Shown here piece by piece: positions 23,500 to 32,690 of a DNA stretch of 62,844 nt. Origin of the DNA: Alphaproteobacteria bacterium (GTDB lineage Bacteria; Pseudomonadota; Alphaproteobacteria; Sphingomonadales; Emcibacteraceae); assembly GCA_020446675.1 (NCBI GenBank), contig JAGREE010000070.1:20376-83219 (forward strand), read 5' to 3'. Each line of letters begins with the position of its first letter. Within the stretch, counting starts at the first letter, position 1. The notes beneath the pieces are model-generated. The model saw only the letters and a list, made by a program, of their open reading frames with translations. It was not told where the DNA came from and did not search any database. The position numbers and the translations under genes are program-made.

Positions 23500-24834
23500 A
23501 TGTCTGTAAAAGTAAGATTTGCCCCAAGCCCGACCGGGCGCCTTCATGTGGGGAACGTAAGAACCGCCATTTCAAACTGGCTATATGCCCGCAAAATGGG
23601 CGGTGTGTTCTTTCTTCGTATTGATGATACGGACCTTGAGCGGTCGACAAAGGACTATGAAGACGGGATCAGGGAAGATCTCATCTGGCTTGGTCTTAAT
23701 TGGGACGAGACAGCAAAACAGTCGGAACGCTTTGACCGCTATGATGCCGCGGTTGAAAAGCTGAAAGCGGACGGACGGTTATATCCCTGCTATGAAACAG
23801 CACAGGAGCTTGATTTAAAAAGAAAAATTCAGCTGGGACAGGGCAAGCCACCCCTTTATGACCGCGCCGCACTGAATTTAAGCGACGCGGAGCGCGCCAA
23901 ACTGGAAGCGGACGGAAACAAACCGCACTGGCGGTTCAAGCTTGATATTCCGGCCCGGGTTGAATGGGTTGATCATGTCAAGGGACCGCAAAGCTTTGAT
24001 ATTGCCGCGCTCAGTGACCCGATCCTGGTGCGTGAGGACGGTACATATCTTTATACCCTGCCGTCGGTGGTCGATGATATCGATTTTGGCATTACCCATA
24101 TTATGCGCGGTGAGGATCATACCGCCAATAGCGCGGTACAGACCCAGCTTTTTGAAGCGCTCGGCTCAAAAGCGCCGGAAATGGCCCATTTTTCCTTGCT
24201 CACCGGGGCAAAGGGCGAAGGACTTTCAAAACGGCTAGGCTCCGCCAGCATCAAATCATACCGCGAGGAAGACGGGCTTGAAGCGATGAGCATCGTCAGC
24301 CTACTGGCGCGGATGGGATCATCAGACCCGATTGAGCCCTTTACAAGTATGGAGCCGCTGATAGAAGGGTTTGAATTTTCAAAATTCAGCCGGGCAACCG
24401 CCAAGTTCGACCCAAGGGACCTTGAAATACTGAACGCGAAAATCCTCCATATTACGGAATATGACGCGGTGCAAGACCGCCTTCCGGCTGGTGTGAGCGA
24501 AGAAATCTGGAATGTGGCCCGGGCCAATATCACTTACCTTAAGGATATTGGTGACTGGCTCCATATCGTAAATGGCCCGATTAAACCGGTCATTGACAAT
24601 GCGGACTTTGCTTTGAGAGCGGCCGAGCTTCTGCCATCCGGCGACTGGGACGGGGAAACATGGAAAGCATGGACCGCCGCCGTCAAGGAGCAGACAGGGG
24701 CCAAGGGCAAAGAGCTATTTATGCCGCTGCGCCGGGCGCTGACCGGGCAGGATCATGGGCCGGAGCTTGGCATATTGCTGCCGCTGATCGGTGAAGAGCG
24801 TGTCAGGGCGCGACTGAACGGCCAAGAGGCGTAA
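23500..24834 (+). CDS. gltX: glutamyl-tRNA synthetase
   Basis: 444-residue class I aminoacyl-tRNA synthetase charging tRNA-Glu (and probably tRNA-Gln where amidation is used). It shows FAPSPTGRLHVGNVRTA with the HIGH-type motif HVGN, FLRIDDTDLERS, MRGEDHTANSAVQ and the KMSKS equivalent GLSKRLGS. Many alphaproteobacteria carry two gltX genes, and this shorter copy may be one of a pair. The stop TAA is immediately followed by the ATG of cysS. Confidence 0.94.
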   Translation: MSVKVRFAPSPTGRLHVGNVRTAISNWLYARKMGGVFFLRIDDTDLERSTKDYEDGIREDLIWLGLNWDETAKQSERFDRYDAAVEKLKADGRLYPCYETAQELDLKRKIQLGQGKPPLYDRAALNLSDAERAKLEADGNKPHWRFKLDIPARVEWVDHVKGPQSFDIAALSDPILVREDGTYLYTLPSVVDDIDFGITHIMRGEDHTANSAVQTQLFEALGSKAPEMAHFSLLTGAKGEGLSKRLGSASIKSYREEDGLEAMSIVSLLARMGSSDPIEPFTSMEPLIEGFEFSKFSRATAKFDPRDLEILNAKILHITEYDAVQDRLPAGVSEEIWNVARANITYLKDIGDWLHIVNGPIKPVIDNADFALRAAELLPSGDWDGETWKAWTAAVKEQTGAKGKELFMPLRRALTGQDHGPELGILLPLIGEERVRARLNGQEA

Positions 24835-26193
24835 ATGAGCGGCTTAAAAATTTACAACACACTGACGAATAAAAAAGAAGAGTTCAAACCGATCGACCCC
24901 AACCATGTCACCATGTATGTGTGCGGGCCGACGGTATATGATTATGCCCATGTGGGCAATGCCCGTCCGGTTGTTGTATTTGATACGCTGGCAAGGTTGC
25001 TTCGCCATGATTATGGCGCTCTCACATATGCCCGAAACATTACCGATATTGATGATAAAATCATAGAAGCTGCGCGGAGAGAGTTTCCCGGAAAGAGTCA
25101 AATTACGAATGAAGATATAAAGGTAATTTCAGAGAAGTTTGCAAAAGTTTATGAAGAGGATATGGCTGCTCTCAATGCCAAAACGCCTACAATCCAGCCA
25201 AAAGCAACTAAAAATATAAATGAAATGATCGCCCTGATCAGTGATCTGATTGAAAAGGGCCATGCTTACGTCGCTGATGGTCATGTGCTGTTTCAGGTAT
25301 CGACCATGAAGGATTATGGTGCGCTTTCCGGACGCACGGTTGAAGACCTGCTGGCCGGGGCGCGGGTTGATGTGGCGGATTATAAACGCGAAGCACCGGA
25401 TTTTGTGCTTTGGAAACCATCGAGCGATGATCAGCCGGGATGGCCGAGCCCGTGGGGCCGTGGCCGTCCGGGCTGGCATATTGAATGTTCGGCGATGATT
25501 GAAAAAAATTTCGGCCAAACCATTGATATTCATGGCGGTGGTCAGGACCTTATTTTTCCCCATCATGAAAATGAAATCGCCCAGAGCAAATGCTCGCACG
25601 GTGGCGCCAATCTCGCCAATTACTGGATGCATAATGGCTACCTCACCGTGGACGGTGAAAAAATGTCAAAATCACTTGGCAATTACGTGACGGTTCATGA
25701 ATTGGTAGATGAGTTCTCCGGAAAGGGCGAAGCCATTCGACTGGCGCTATTATCGGCGCAATACCGCCAGCCGGTAGATTTCAGCCGTGACGGAATCAAG
25801 CAGGCAATGAAGCAGCTTGACCGCTGGTATAGACTGACTGATGGAGTTACAGCCACCGAACCGTCAGATGCGGTGCTTAAAGCCCTTCGTGATGATCTGA
25901 ATACACCAAAGGCTATAATGGAACTAAATCAGCTTGCGAAGAATGACAGTAATAAAGGCATACTTAAAGCATCGGCAACTCTATTGGGACTGCTTGGTCA
26001 GGATAACTGGTTTGAAGCAGGGCTTAGTGAGGATGGTATTTCTGCTGTTCAGATTGAACAATTAATCGTTGAACGTGCGAAGGCAAAACAAGAGAAGGAT
26101 TTTGCAAAAGCCGATCAAATCCGCAGTGAATTGGCGGAGCAGGGTATTACTTTGCTTGATAGCCCCAATGGCACCACCTGGGAAAAGAAATAG
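24835..26193 (+). CDS. cysS: cysteinyl-tRNA synthetase
   Basis: 452 residues. Class I synthetase features: zinc ligand Cys30 in YVCGPTVYD, HVGN (about 39-42) as the HIGH motif, WHIECSAM and FPHHENEIAQS for the remaining zinc ligands, and KMSKSLGN near residue 280. It begins on the base after the gltX stop. The next gene's GTG start overlaps its TAG by one base, so gltX, cysS and the methylase appear to be one transcription unit. Confidence 0.96.
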   Translation: MSGLKIYNTLTNKKEEFKPIDPNHVTMYVCGPTVYDYAHVGNARPVVVFDTLARLLRHDYGALTYARNITDIDDKIIEAARREFPGKSQITNEDIKVISEKFAKVYEEDMAALNAKTPTIQPKATKNINEMIALISDLIEKGHAYVADGHVLFQVSTMKDYGALSGRTVEDLLAGARVDVADYKREAPDFVLWKPSSDDQPGWPSPWGRGRPGWHIECSAMIEKNFGQTIDIHGGGQDLIFPHHENEIAQSKCSHGGANLANYWMHNGYLTVDGEKMSKSLGNYVTVHELVDEFSGKGEAIRLALLSAQYRQPVDFSRDGIKQAMKQLDRWYRLTDGVTATEPSDAVLKALRDDLNTPKAIMELNQLAKNDSNKGILKASATLLGLLGQDNWFEAGLSEDGISAVQIEQLIVERAKAKQEKDFAKADQIRSELAEQGITLLDSPNGTTWEKK

Positions 26194-27053
26194 TGGCCGG
26201 AACCAACCATAAGGAAGCATCGGTTGTAACGGACGAAGGACCGGCGATTATTCTGGTCATTCCCCAGCTTGGCGAAAATATCGGGAAAGCGGTTCGGGCT
26301 ATGTATAATTTCGGGCTAACGGACCTGCGGCTTGTCGCCCCGCGGGACGGCTGGCCCAACCCGGATGCGGTGGCCCCGGCGGCGGGTGCCGATATTGTGC
26401 TTGAGCGGACAAAAGTTTTTGACAGCACGGCGGCGGCAATTTCGGACCTTGATTATGTTTATGCGACCACGGCGCGGCCCCGCGATATGATCAAGGAAGT
26501 GGTGACCCCAAAGCATTGCAGTGCGCTGATGCGCGGGTATGTGAATGCGGGGCGGAAAGTGGGGCTTTTGTTCGGGCCCGAAAAAGCGGGCCTTAAAAAT
26601 GATGATATCGCGCTTTCCACGGCGATTGTGTCGGTGCCGCTAAACCCGGCTTTTGCGTCCATCAATCTGGCGCAGGCGGTGGGGCTGATGGCGTATGAGT
26701 GGTTTCAGACAGGGACTGATATCGCGGACAGTTATACCCCGAAGCTTGATACAAAACCGGCGACAGCCGGGGAATTACAGAAACTGTTTGATCATATGGA
26801 AGCCGAGCTGGAGGAGGCGGGATATTTCCGGTCCGATCAGCGGCGATCATTAATGCGGCGGAATTTAAGAAATATTTTCACCCGCAGCAACCTGACCCAT
26901 GAGGAAGTCAGCACCTTACGCGGGGTGGTCAAAGCCCTTGCCACCGGCGGTGGACCGGGCTGGCAGGCTGAAAAAGCCGAACTTGCCAGACAAAAGGCCG
27001 AAAAGAAGACCAAAAGTAAGGAAAAAAGCCAGATTAAGTTTGACAAGGGCTGA
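26193..27053 (+). CDS. SpoU/TrmH-family RNA 2'-O-methyltransferase (TrmJ-like)
   Basis: 286 residues with the alpha/beta-knot (SPOUT) methyltransferase motifs: PQLGENIGKAVRAMYNFGLTDLRLVAPRDGWPN, LLFGPEKAGLKNDD and VPLNPAFASINLAQAVGLMAYEW. The fused C-terminal helical extension is typical of TrmJ, which methylates position 32 of tRNA; assignment to TrmJ rather than another SpoU member is likely, not certain. The start is GTG, overlapping the cysS stop. The last 40 residues are Lys-rich. The rpsD promoter begins inside its 3' end. Confidence 0.88.
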   Translation: MAGTNHKEASVVTDEGPAIILVIPQLGENIGKAVRAMYNFGLTDLRLVAPRDGWPNPDAVAPAAGADIVLERTKVFDSTAAAISDLDYVYATTARPRDMIKEVVTPKHCSALMRGYVNAGRKVGLLFGPEKAGLKNDDIALSTAIVSVPLNPAFASINLAQAVGLMAYEWFQTGTDIADSYTPKLDTKPATAGELQKLFDHMEAELEEAGYFRSDQRRSLMRRNLRNIFTRSNLTHEEVSTLRGVVKALATGGGPGWQAEKAELARQKAEKKTKSKEKSQIKFDKG

Positions 27054-27067
27054 TAAATAGCTATATT
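27040..27067 (+). promoter_or_regulatory. sigma-70 promoter of rpsD
   Basis: TTGACA at 27040-27045, a 16-base spacer, and TATATT at 27062-27067: a near-consensus housekeeping promoter. It overlaps the end of the methyltransferase gene and would give an rpsD leader of about 100 bases. Confidence 0.7.
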
Positions 27068-27083
27068 CCGCCCATCTCGAATG

Positions 27084-27104
27084 ACCTGAGTGAGAGTCTC
27101 AGGT
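27084..27104 (+). promoter_or_regulatory. stem-loop in the rpsD leader
   Basis: ACCTGAG (27084-27090) pairs perfectly with CTCAGGT (27098-27104) around a 7-base loop. It sits about 10-30 bases after the expected transcription start and well before the ATG. It has no T tail. It could be a regulatory leader structure, for example for S4 feedback; that function is speculative. Confidence 0.4.
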
Positions 27105-27178
27105 TGCGTAAGGGACCACATATTGTTCTTTACGGTGCTGATATAAATTTTAATTCTAAACAAGAAGCGATTTGAAAA

Positions 27179-27796
27179 ATGACAAAACGTACACAAGCCA
27201 AGTACAAGATCGACCGCCGTATGGGCGAAAACATTTGGGGTCGTCCGAAATCACCGGTAAATTCACGCGAATATCGTCCCGGCCAACATGGTCAGGGCCG
27301 CCGTGCCAAGCTTTCCGACTATGGCGTTCAGCTTATGGCAAAACAGAAGCTTAAAGGCTATTACGGCGATATTACCGAAAAACAGTTTAAAAGTGTTTAT
27401 ACCGAAGCGGTCCGCCGCCGTGGTGATACCGGTCAGATCCTTGTTGGTCTATTGGAAACACGCCTTGATGCGGTTGTTTACCGTGCGAAATTCGTACCGA
27501 CCGTCTTTGCCGCCCGTCAGTTCGTCAACCACGGACATGTTACAGTGAACGGCAAAAGAGTGAATATCCCAAGTTACATGGTTAAAGCCGGCGATGTTAT
27601 TGAGATCCGTGAAAAATCACGTCAGATCCCAATGGTTATTCAGGCGATTGAAAGCCCTGAGCGCGATGTTCCGGAATATATCACGACTGAAAATGATGGC
27701 CGTAAGGCAACTTTTGTTCGTGTCCCGTCACTTGATGAGATCCCTTATCCGGTTGTGATGGAACCAAACCTGGTGGTCGAGTTCTATTCACGATAA
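27179..27796 (+). CDS. rpsD: 30S ribosomal protein S4
   Basis: 205 residues. Primary 16S rRNA-binding protein that nucleates small-subunit assembly. It has the N-terminal [13 protein letters not shown] of the alphaproteobacterial type, [16 protein letters not shown], and an S4 RNA-binding domain ([40 protein letters not shown]). It ends [10 protein letters not shown], the conserved tail. It stands alone rather than in the alpha operon, as is usual in alphaproteobacteria, with its own strong promoter and a terminator. Confidence 0.98.
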   Translation: MTKRTQAKYKIDRRMGENIWGRPKSPVNSREYRPGQHGQGRRAKLSDYGVQLMAKQKLKGYYGDITEKQFKSVYTEAVRRRGDTGQILVGLLETRLDAVVYRAKFVPTVFAARQFVNHGHVTVNGKRVNIPSYMVKAGDVIEIREKSRQIPMVIQAIESPERDVPEYITTENDGRKATFVRVPSLDEIPYPVVMEPNLVVEFYSR

Positions 27797-27816
27797 GCTT
27801 AGTTTATCACGTTGGT

Positions 27817-27852
27817 AAAAAAGCCGCTCTGATTATTCAGGGCGGCTTTTTT
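27817..27852. terminator. bidirectional rho-independent terminator, rpsD / permease
   Basis: A-run plus GCCGC-T-CTGA (27817-27832), loop TTAT, then TCAG-G-GCGGC and six T (27837-27852). It has an A run on one side and a T run on the other, so it works on both strands between convergent genes. The permease stop codon lies in its loop. Confidence 0.85.
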
Positions 27853-29158
27853 CTTGTTTAGTGGAATATTTCAAAGTGAGGAAAAAGCCAATCGCCCCGG
27901 TGATGATCAGGGTGATGCTGAAGGCGATTTCCTCAGGGTTCTGCACTGTCAGATAGCCAAGGGTTACGGTGCTGATGGCAATAAAAATAATGGGCGGCAG
28001 CGGGTAAAGCGGAATTTTGAAGCTTGCATCATGCTGACCAACACCACGGCGGCGCAGGATAAAGACCCCGGCCACCACAAATAATGAATTAAGGGCCATG
28101 GTAGCCCCGGAAAAAAGCAGGATGCTTTCAAATGTGGCCGTCCATAAAAAGAGCAGCGCCAGAATGGATTGAAGCCAGATTGCCGTTGCCGGAATGCCGT
28201 GGCTGTTTCTTTTCCCCAATATATGAAAAAGGCTGTAATCCTCCCCCAGCATCTGCAGCACCCGGGGGGCGGCCACCAGCATGGCGCTGACGGTGGAAAT
28301 CAGCAAAAGGGAAAGCGACAGCCCCATCACTGTGCCACCAACACTGCCGAAAGCATGATTGGCGGCGATGAAGCCGATTTCAAGTTTTCCGGCCATGTCG
28401 TCCATCGGCGCCACGGCCAGAAACACATAATTAAGCAGCAGATAACAGATCATGACCGTGGCTGTGCCGATGATCAGCACCCGGGGCAGGCTTTTTTGCG
28501 GGTCTTCCACTTCGCTGGTAAGGTATGTCGCCGCGTTCCAGCCGGTATAGGCATAGCCCACATAAATGAGCGACACGGCAAATGCCCCGCCGGTAAAAAG
28601 GGAGAGATCGGACGGGGCGGGTATATAGCTTATATCCTGTGGCTGATCAACGGCGATCAGCGCGGCTAGCGAAAAGCCGACAATCAGCAATATTTTGCCG
28701 GTGGTGAAAAAATCCTGTAAGCCGCCGCTGTTTTTATGGCTGGTTGAATGAATGGCGGTCATGACCAGCACGAGAAAAGTGGCAAGCCAAAGCGGGTTCA
28801 GGGCGGGAAAAACCGAACTCATATATTCGCCGAATGTCATGGCGGCCAGCGCGGTTGGCGCGGCAAAACCGACGGTCACCGATATCCAGCCGGAAATGAA
28901 CCCGGCCGCCGGGTGATAAATTTCAGAAAGGAAATTATATTCCCCGCCCGAGCGCGGCAGTTTTGCGCCCAGCTCCGCATAACATAATGCCCCGCACAGC
29001 GACATCAGCCCGCCCAGCGCCCATAATGTCATGATCACGAAACCGGAGCGGATATCCGCAAGCTGAAAGCCAAGGCTTGTGAAAATACCGGTGCCGATCA
29101 TGTTGGCAATCACGATCGCAAGCGCGGTTGCGGTGCTGAATTTTCCCTTTTCCGTCAT
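27833..29158 (-). CDS. APC-family amino acid permease
   Basis: 441-residue inner-membrane transporter with about 12 hydrophobic segments. The N-terminus TATALAIVIANMIGTGIFTSLGF contains the APC substrate-binding GTGIF motif of TM1, and the conserved NYVFLAVAPMDDM and YAYTGWNAATYLTSEVEDPQKSLPR region marks TM6 to loop 6-7 of the family. Substrate cannot be read from sequence; resemblance is to the LAT/serine-threonine exchanger-like branch. Its stop codon lies inside the terminator shared with rpsD. Upstream it is divergent from the DUF350 gene. Confidence 0.88.
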   Translation of the reverse strand: MTEKGKFSTATALAIVIANMIGTGIFTSLGFQLADIRSGFVIMTLWALGGLMSLCGALCYAELGAKLPRSGGEYNFLSEIYHPAAGFISGWISVTVGFAAPTALAAMTFGEYMSSVFPALNPLWLATFLVLVMTAIHSTSHKNSGGLQDFFTTGKILLIVGFSLAALIAVDQPQDISYIPAPSDLSLFTGGAFAVSLIYVGYAYTGWNAATYLTSEVEDPQKSLPRVLIIGTATVMICYLLLNYVFLAVAPMDDMAGKLEIGFIAANHAFGSVGGTVMGLSLSLLLISTVSAMLVAAPRVLQMLGEDYSLFHILGKRNSHGIPATAIWLQSILALLFLWTATFESILLFSGATMALNSLFVVAGVFILRRRGVGQHDASFKIPLYPLPPIIFIAISTVTLGYLTVQNPEEIAFSITLIITGAIGFFLTLKYSTKQEKSRPE

Positions 29159-29288
29159 GGGCTTCCCCTATTTTTTAGCAGGATCGTAGCACGGGTAATC
29201 CACCCCGGCAAGCGGCAATGGGGTTCGGCTTTTTTATTGCGCGGTCCCGATATACTGATAAGATGCATGAAAAAAAGAAGGAGTGATG

Positions 29289-29708
29289 ATGGAACCGGTA
29301 TTTGATACGCTGTTGAGCGGTTTTCCCTATTTTATTTCCCATTTCGGCCTGACATTAATCATGCTGGGGGCGGGGGTTTTTATTTATGAGAAAATCACCC
29401 CTTACCATGAGCTGGAGCTGGTACGGCAGGGCAATGTGGCGGCGAGCATTTCGATGGCGGCGGGCATACTCGGGCTTGCCATTCCGCTGGCGTCCTGTCT
29501 TGAAGGCAGCGTCAGTCTATGGGATATTTTCATTTGGGGATGGGTTATTCTGATCATTCAGATCCTTGCCTTTTACTTTGCCAATCTGGTGATTGACAAT
29601 TTAAAGGAACGGATTCAAAATAACGAAATCGGCCCGGCAATTTTGCTTTTTGCCGGAAAAATTTCTATCGCGCTGATTAATGCAGCGGCAATTTCAGATA
29701 AATTTTAG
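29289..29708 (+). CDS. DUF350 family small membrane protein
   Basis: 139 residues with four hydrophobic segments and the DUF350 (PF03994) pattern: ITPYHELELVRQGNVAASISMAAGILGLAIPLASC, with a conserved Asn-Ala-Ala region after TM1. Function unknown in the family. Three in-frame starts occur in a row (GTG 29283, ATG 29286, ATG 29289). AAGGAG at 29278-29283 is properly spaced only for the last, so I used it. A GST gene follows after 12 bases. Confidence 0.82.
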   Translation: MEPVFDTLLSGFPYFISHFGLTLIMLGAGVFIYEKITPYHELELVRQGNVAASISMAAGILGLAIPLASCLEGSVSLWDIFIWGWVILIIQILAFYFANLVIDNLKERIQNNEIGPAILLFAGKISIALINAAAISDKF

Positions 29709-29720
29709 GAGCATATTAAA

Positions 29721-30356
29721 ATGTTAAAAATATACGGCGGCAAAACCTATAACGCAGTTAAAGTGCTGATGACAGCGGAAGAGCTGGGACTGGACTATGA
29801 CTATGTCAGCCTTGATTTTAAAAAGGGGGAGCATAAAATGCCGGAATTTTTGAAAGTCCACCCGCTGGGCAAGGTGCCGGCGATGGAACATAACGGCCAT
29901 CCGATTTTTGAAAGCAATAATATGTGTCGCTATATGGCCAATATTTCGGATAAAAGGCTTTATTCCGCTGACCCGCTGGGAGCCGCAAAAATTGACCAGA
30001 CTGTTGATTTTATCGGCTATCACATTGGTCGTTGGATCACTGTCTATTTTGTTCAGGATATTGTCATGAAAGCCTTTTATGACAAGGACCCGGACCCTGC
30101 CGCGATCAAGGAAGCAGCCGGATTTCTTGAAGCACAGCTTCCTTATATTGAAAGACTGCTGGAAGAAAATGATTTCCTTTGCAGGGATGATATTACCATT
30201 GCGGACCCGATCGCCTTTGCCCTGATAATGGCCCATGAATATACCAGTTTTGATATCAAGCCCTATAATAATATCTGTAAATGGTATGACCGGATGAAGG
30301 CGCGACCATCATACGCTGCCACCATGAAACATTTACCCGAAGGGTATAAGCTTTAA
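29721..30356 (+). CDS. glutathione S-transferase family protein
   Basis: 211 residues. The thioredoxin-like N-terminal domain shows KIYGGKTYNAVKVLMTAEELGLDYDYVSLDF, then the cis-Pro loop in GKVPAMEHNGHPIFESNNMCRYMA (the conserved VPA and ES motif binding glutathione), followed by an all-helical C-terminal domain. Likely cytosolic conjugation or peroxide or dehalogenation chemistry; substrate unknown. AGGAG lies 10 bases before the ATG. It is probably co-transcribed with DUF350 and the downstream protease (10-base gap). Confidence 0.88.
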   Translation: MLKIYGGKTYNAVKVLMTAEELGLDYDYVSLDFKKGEHKMPEFLKVHPLGKVPAMEHNGHPIFESNNMCRYMANISDKRLYSADPLGAAKIDQTVDFIGYHIGRWITVYFVQDIVMKAFYDKDPDPAAIKEAAGFLEAQLPYIERLLEENDFLCRDDITIADPIAFALIMAHEYTSFDIKPYNNICKWYDRMKARPSYAATMKHLPEGYKL

Positions 30357-30366
30357 TCAGCGGCCT

Positions 30367-31236
30367 ATGAATATTTCGGCAAAAACGGCATTTATTATTC
30401 TGGCGGTTGTGGTCTTTATCGGAGAATTTTCAAAAGACCCGGAAAATGCGCCCGGCCGCCCGATTATCGTAAAAAAAGACCCGTCATACCCGCCGCTTGC
30501 CGCCATAAAACCGGAAGGGGTGGGGAAGATCGGCCCGGGCAGTGGAGGGGACGCGGAACTGGTGATTGAGGAAGAGCCACGCATGCGCCGCGCGCAGTAT
30601 AGCGGTACGGCCTTTTCCATTGATGACCGGGGGCTTTGGGTGACGGCAAGACATGTCACCCATAATTGTGACCGGCTTATGCTGGCCCGCCCGTTCAAGC
30701 GGCCACTGGCGGTTAAGGCACTGGTCGAGCATGATCAGGCCGATGTCAGCATCATTCAGACGGATGGCGGCTATGCCGCGCTTGGGGTTGATGTCAGCGC
30801 GCCGGACTATAATCAGGATGGCTTTCATTTTGGCTTTCCGCGCGGACAACCCGGTGAAGTATATTCAAAACTGATCGGCCGGCGCACCATGAAAACGGTG
30901 GGGGCGGAAAGCTATAAAGAAACGGTTTATGTGTGGGCGGAAAAAATCAGGGTGCCGGATAGTGATGAAACCCTCGGCGGGATCAGCGGCGGGCCGATAT
31001 TAAACAAAACCGGCAAGGTGGTCGGAATTCATGTGGCCGGGTCAGTCCGGCGCGGGCGGTCCTTTTCATCGCTGCCCAATCATATTAATGAACTGCTGAT
31101 TAAAAATCGGGTAAGTCTCCCGGGTGAGGAATACCCGGTTGATATCAGCAAACTGAACCCTGGTGATTTTTCCACTGTCGGCAGCGAGCTTCGTGACAGT
31201 TTAACCGTTGCCCAGGTCATCTGCCGGGTGGATTAA
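30367..31236 (+). CDS. membrane-anchored trypsin-like serine protease
   Basis: 289 residues. A hydrophobic N-terminal segment (AKTAFIILAVVVFIGEF) looks like a signal anchor, followed by a Pro/Gly-rich linker and a chymotrypsin-fold domain. Catalytic residues are visible: His in WVTARHVTHNC, Asp in HDQADVSIIQ and Ser in LGGISGGPILNKTGKVVGIHVAG. There is no PDZ domain, unlike DegP/HtrA. It is probably a periplasm-facing protease. It is convergent with the truncated globin gene (3-base gap). Substrate unknown. Confidence 0.82.
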   Translation: MNISAKTAFIILAVVVFIGEFSKDPENAPGRPIIVKKDPSYPPLAAIKPEGVGKIGPGSGGDAELVIEEEPRMRRAQYSGTAFSIDDRGLWVTARHVTHNCDRLMLARPFKRPLAVKALVEHDQADVSIIQTDGGYAALGVDVSAPDYNQDGFHFGFPRGQPGEVYSKLIGRRTMKTVGAESYKETVYVWAEKIRVPDSDETLGGISGGPILNKTGKVVGIHVAGSVRRGRSFSSLPNHINELLIKNRVSLPGEEYPVDISKLNPGDFSTVGSELRDSLTVAQVICRVD

Positions 31237-31239
31237 CAA

Positions 31240-31659
31240 TTATTTTTCAACCACATCACGGTGCATTGGGGCCAATAAAGACAATAATTTATTTTGTGTG
31301 CGGTTTGAAATATTGGCTTCACTCATTGCCTGCTGAAGATGTTCGACCAGTGCATTAAAATGCGCGGTCGTCAGCCCAAGCCCAACATGGGCTTTTTTCA
31401 TATCCAGACCATCATATTTGCATGGTCCGCCGGTAAGCTCGCATGTCTGATCAGTCAAAAGACGGGCCAGCCGGTTCATATCACTGCGCTCCAAGGTGTG
31501 GGCAATACGCTTATCTTTTAATGATAATTCAAGGGTTCGAACCATTATTTGGTGAATTGTGTCCTTGCCACCCAGATTATCATATAATGTTTGCGCCTGT
31601 GCGTTCATTACGAAGCAAGAGCATAGAATTGTAAGAAGTGTAATTTTTAGTTTTTTCAT
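31240..31659 (-). CDS. secreted group 1 truncated hemoglobin
   Basis: 139 residues. A signal peptide (KKLKITLLTILCSCFVMNAQA) places the globin in the periplasm, unusual for this family. The globin part begins TLYDNLGGKDTIHQIMVRT, and the proximal His is in MKKAHVGLGLTTAHFNALVEHL. An inserted CELTGGPCKYDG contains two Cys that could form a disulphide outside the cytoplasm. The chosen ATG has AGGG 7 bases upstream. The frame extends further, but only through the preceding gene. It starts one base after the DUF3034 stop, so it is the second gene of that operon. Role is probably NO or oxygen handling; inference. Confidence 0.88.
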   Translation of the reverse strand: MKKLKITLLTILCSCFVMNAQAQTLYDNLGGKDTIHQIMVRTLELSLKDKRIAHTLERSDMNRLARLLTDQTCELTGGPCKYDGLDMKKAHVGLGLTTAHFNALVEHLQQAMSEANISNRTQNKLLSLLAPMHRDVVEK

Positions 31660-31660
31660 T

Positions 31661-32596
31661 TTAGAACCCTGCCTGTAATGATAGATAAAAGCCTCTTTGT
31701 CTGCCTTGTAGCGCAATATCCCCAAGGTCAACGCCCGCAATGGTAACAGAAAGGTTTTTGCTGAAGAAATAGGCAAGATATACCGCCATGGCATCTTGCT
31801 CTTTGGCAAAGGCCAGATTATCGGGTTTCGTCCTGAAATCAATCCCGGCAACAATATCCGGCGTAAAAAGATAGCTCAGGGAAACCTCTGTCTGTAGTGT
31901 ATGGCCGGATGTGGCACTGCCATAGCCCAATAAACCAAACTGGTTTGCTTCAGTATATCGCGCTGTGGCATTGAGAATTAAGCTTTGATCCAGAATTATT
32001 TTTGTTGCAGAAATATAAAGATCATAACTATCATCATTCCTTGCCCCTAAAGCCCGAACTAGGGCCTGATCACCATTTTTTTTATAATTTGCACCAACAG
32101 AAATTTGCGGGATCAGACTGTCCTGATCATACACGGCATTACCAATAAGGCGGACTTTTGCACCGATTATATCCTGATCAAAGGTAAACCCCTCTCCAAT
32201 ACCCAGTCTGGCGCCTGCGTCGCGGGTATCAAACCACTGATGCGCGTAACTTAGCTCAACACGGTCATATAGGCCCACGGCTATGCCCGATGAATTAAAT
32301 GTAAAATCATTCAGCAATGCAACCGTGTGATGGGCATTTATGCCAATACCCTTATCGGTGCCGTAACCGGTGATCAAGGCCCAGTTGGTTAGACCGGACC
32401 CGCCGGTTCCTTCAACCTGTGTTACACCGCCGGTTGCTATCAGTTTTCCCTGATTAAATGGACTGTCTGCACGCGCTGGAAGCAATTGTAGTGTTATCAT
32501 TAAGCAGAATAGGATGAATTTTTTTGTTAATCCTGCGGCGGTTGATCCCCAAACAGGGTAAACATCAGCAGGGCTAACAATGTTTTTATAAAGCAA
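31661..32596 (-). CDS. DUF3034 family outer-membrane-like protein
   Basis: 311 residues. After an N-terminal extension there is a signal-like segment (KKFILFCLMITLQLLPARA), then the DUF3034 signature GKLIATGGVTQVEGTGGSGLTNWALITGYGT and alternating beta strands ending in FYLSLQAGF, a likely outer-membrane barrel end. The start is TTG at 32596, supported by AAAGGA 7 bases upstream; no other start codon occurs before the signal segment. Function unknown. It is divergent from the cupredoxin-like gene, with which DUF3034 genes often occur, and is coupled to the globin downstream. Confidence 0.82.
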   Translation of the reverse strand: MLYKNIVSPADVYPVWGSTAAGLTKKFILFCLMITLQLLPARADSPFNQGKLIATGGVTQVEGTGGSGLTNWALITGYGTDKGIGINAHHTVALLNDFTFNSSGIAVGLYDRVELSYAHQWFDTRDAGARLGIGEGFTFDQDIIGAKVRLIGNAVYDQDSLIPQISVGANYKKNGDQALVRALGARNDDSYDLYISATKIILDQSLILNATARYTEANQFGLLGYGSATSGHTLQTEVSLSYLFTPDIVAGIDFRTKPDNLAFAKEQDAMAVYLAYFFSKNLSVTIAGVDLGDIALQGRQRGFYLSLQAGF

Positions 32597-32690
32597 CTTT
32601 TAATCCTTTGGTTAAACTTAAATTAAGCATTACCCCCTAGGTTGGGTTTTTAAATTAAATAGCTTAAAGAAATCTAAATCAGAGATACTT

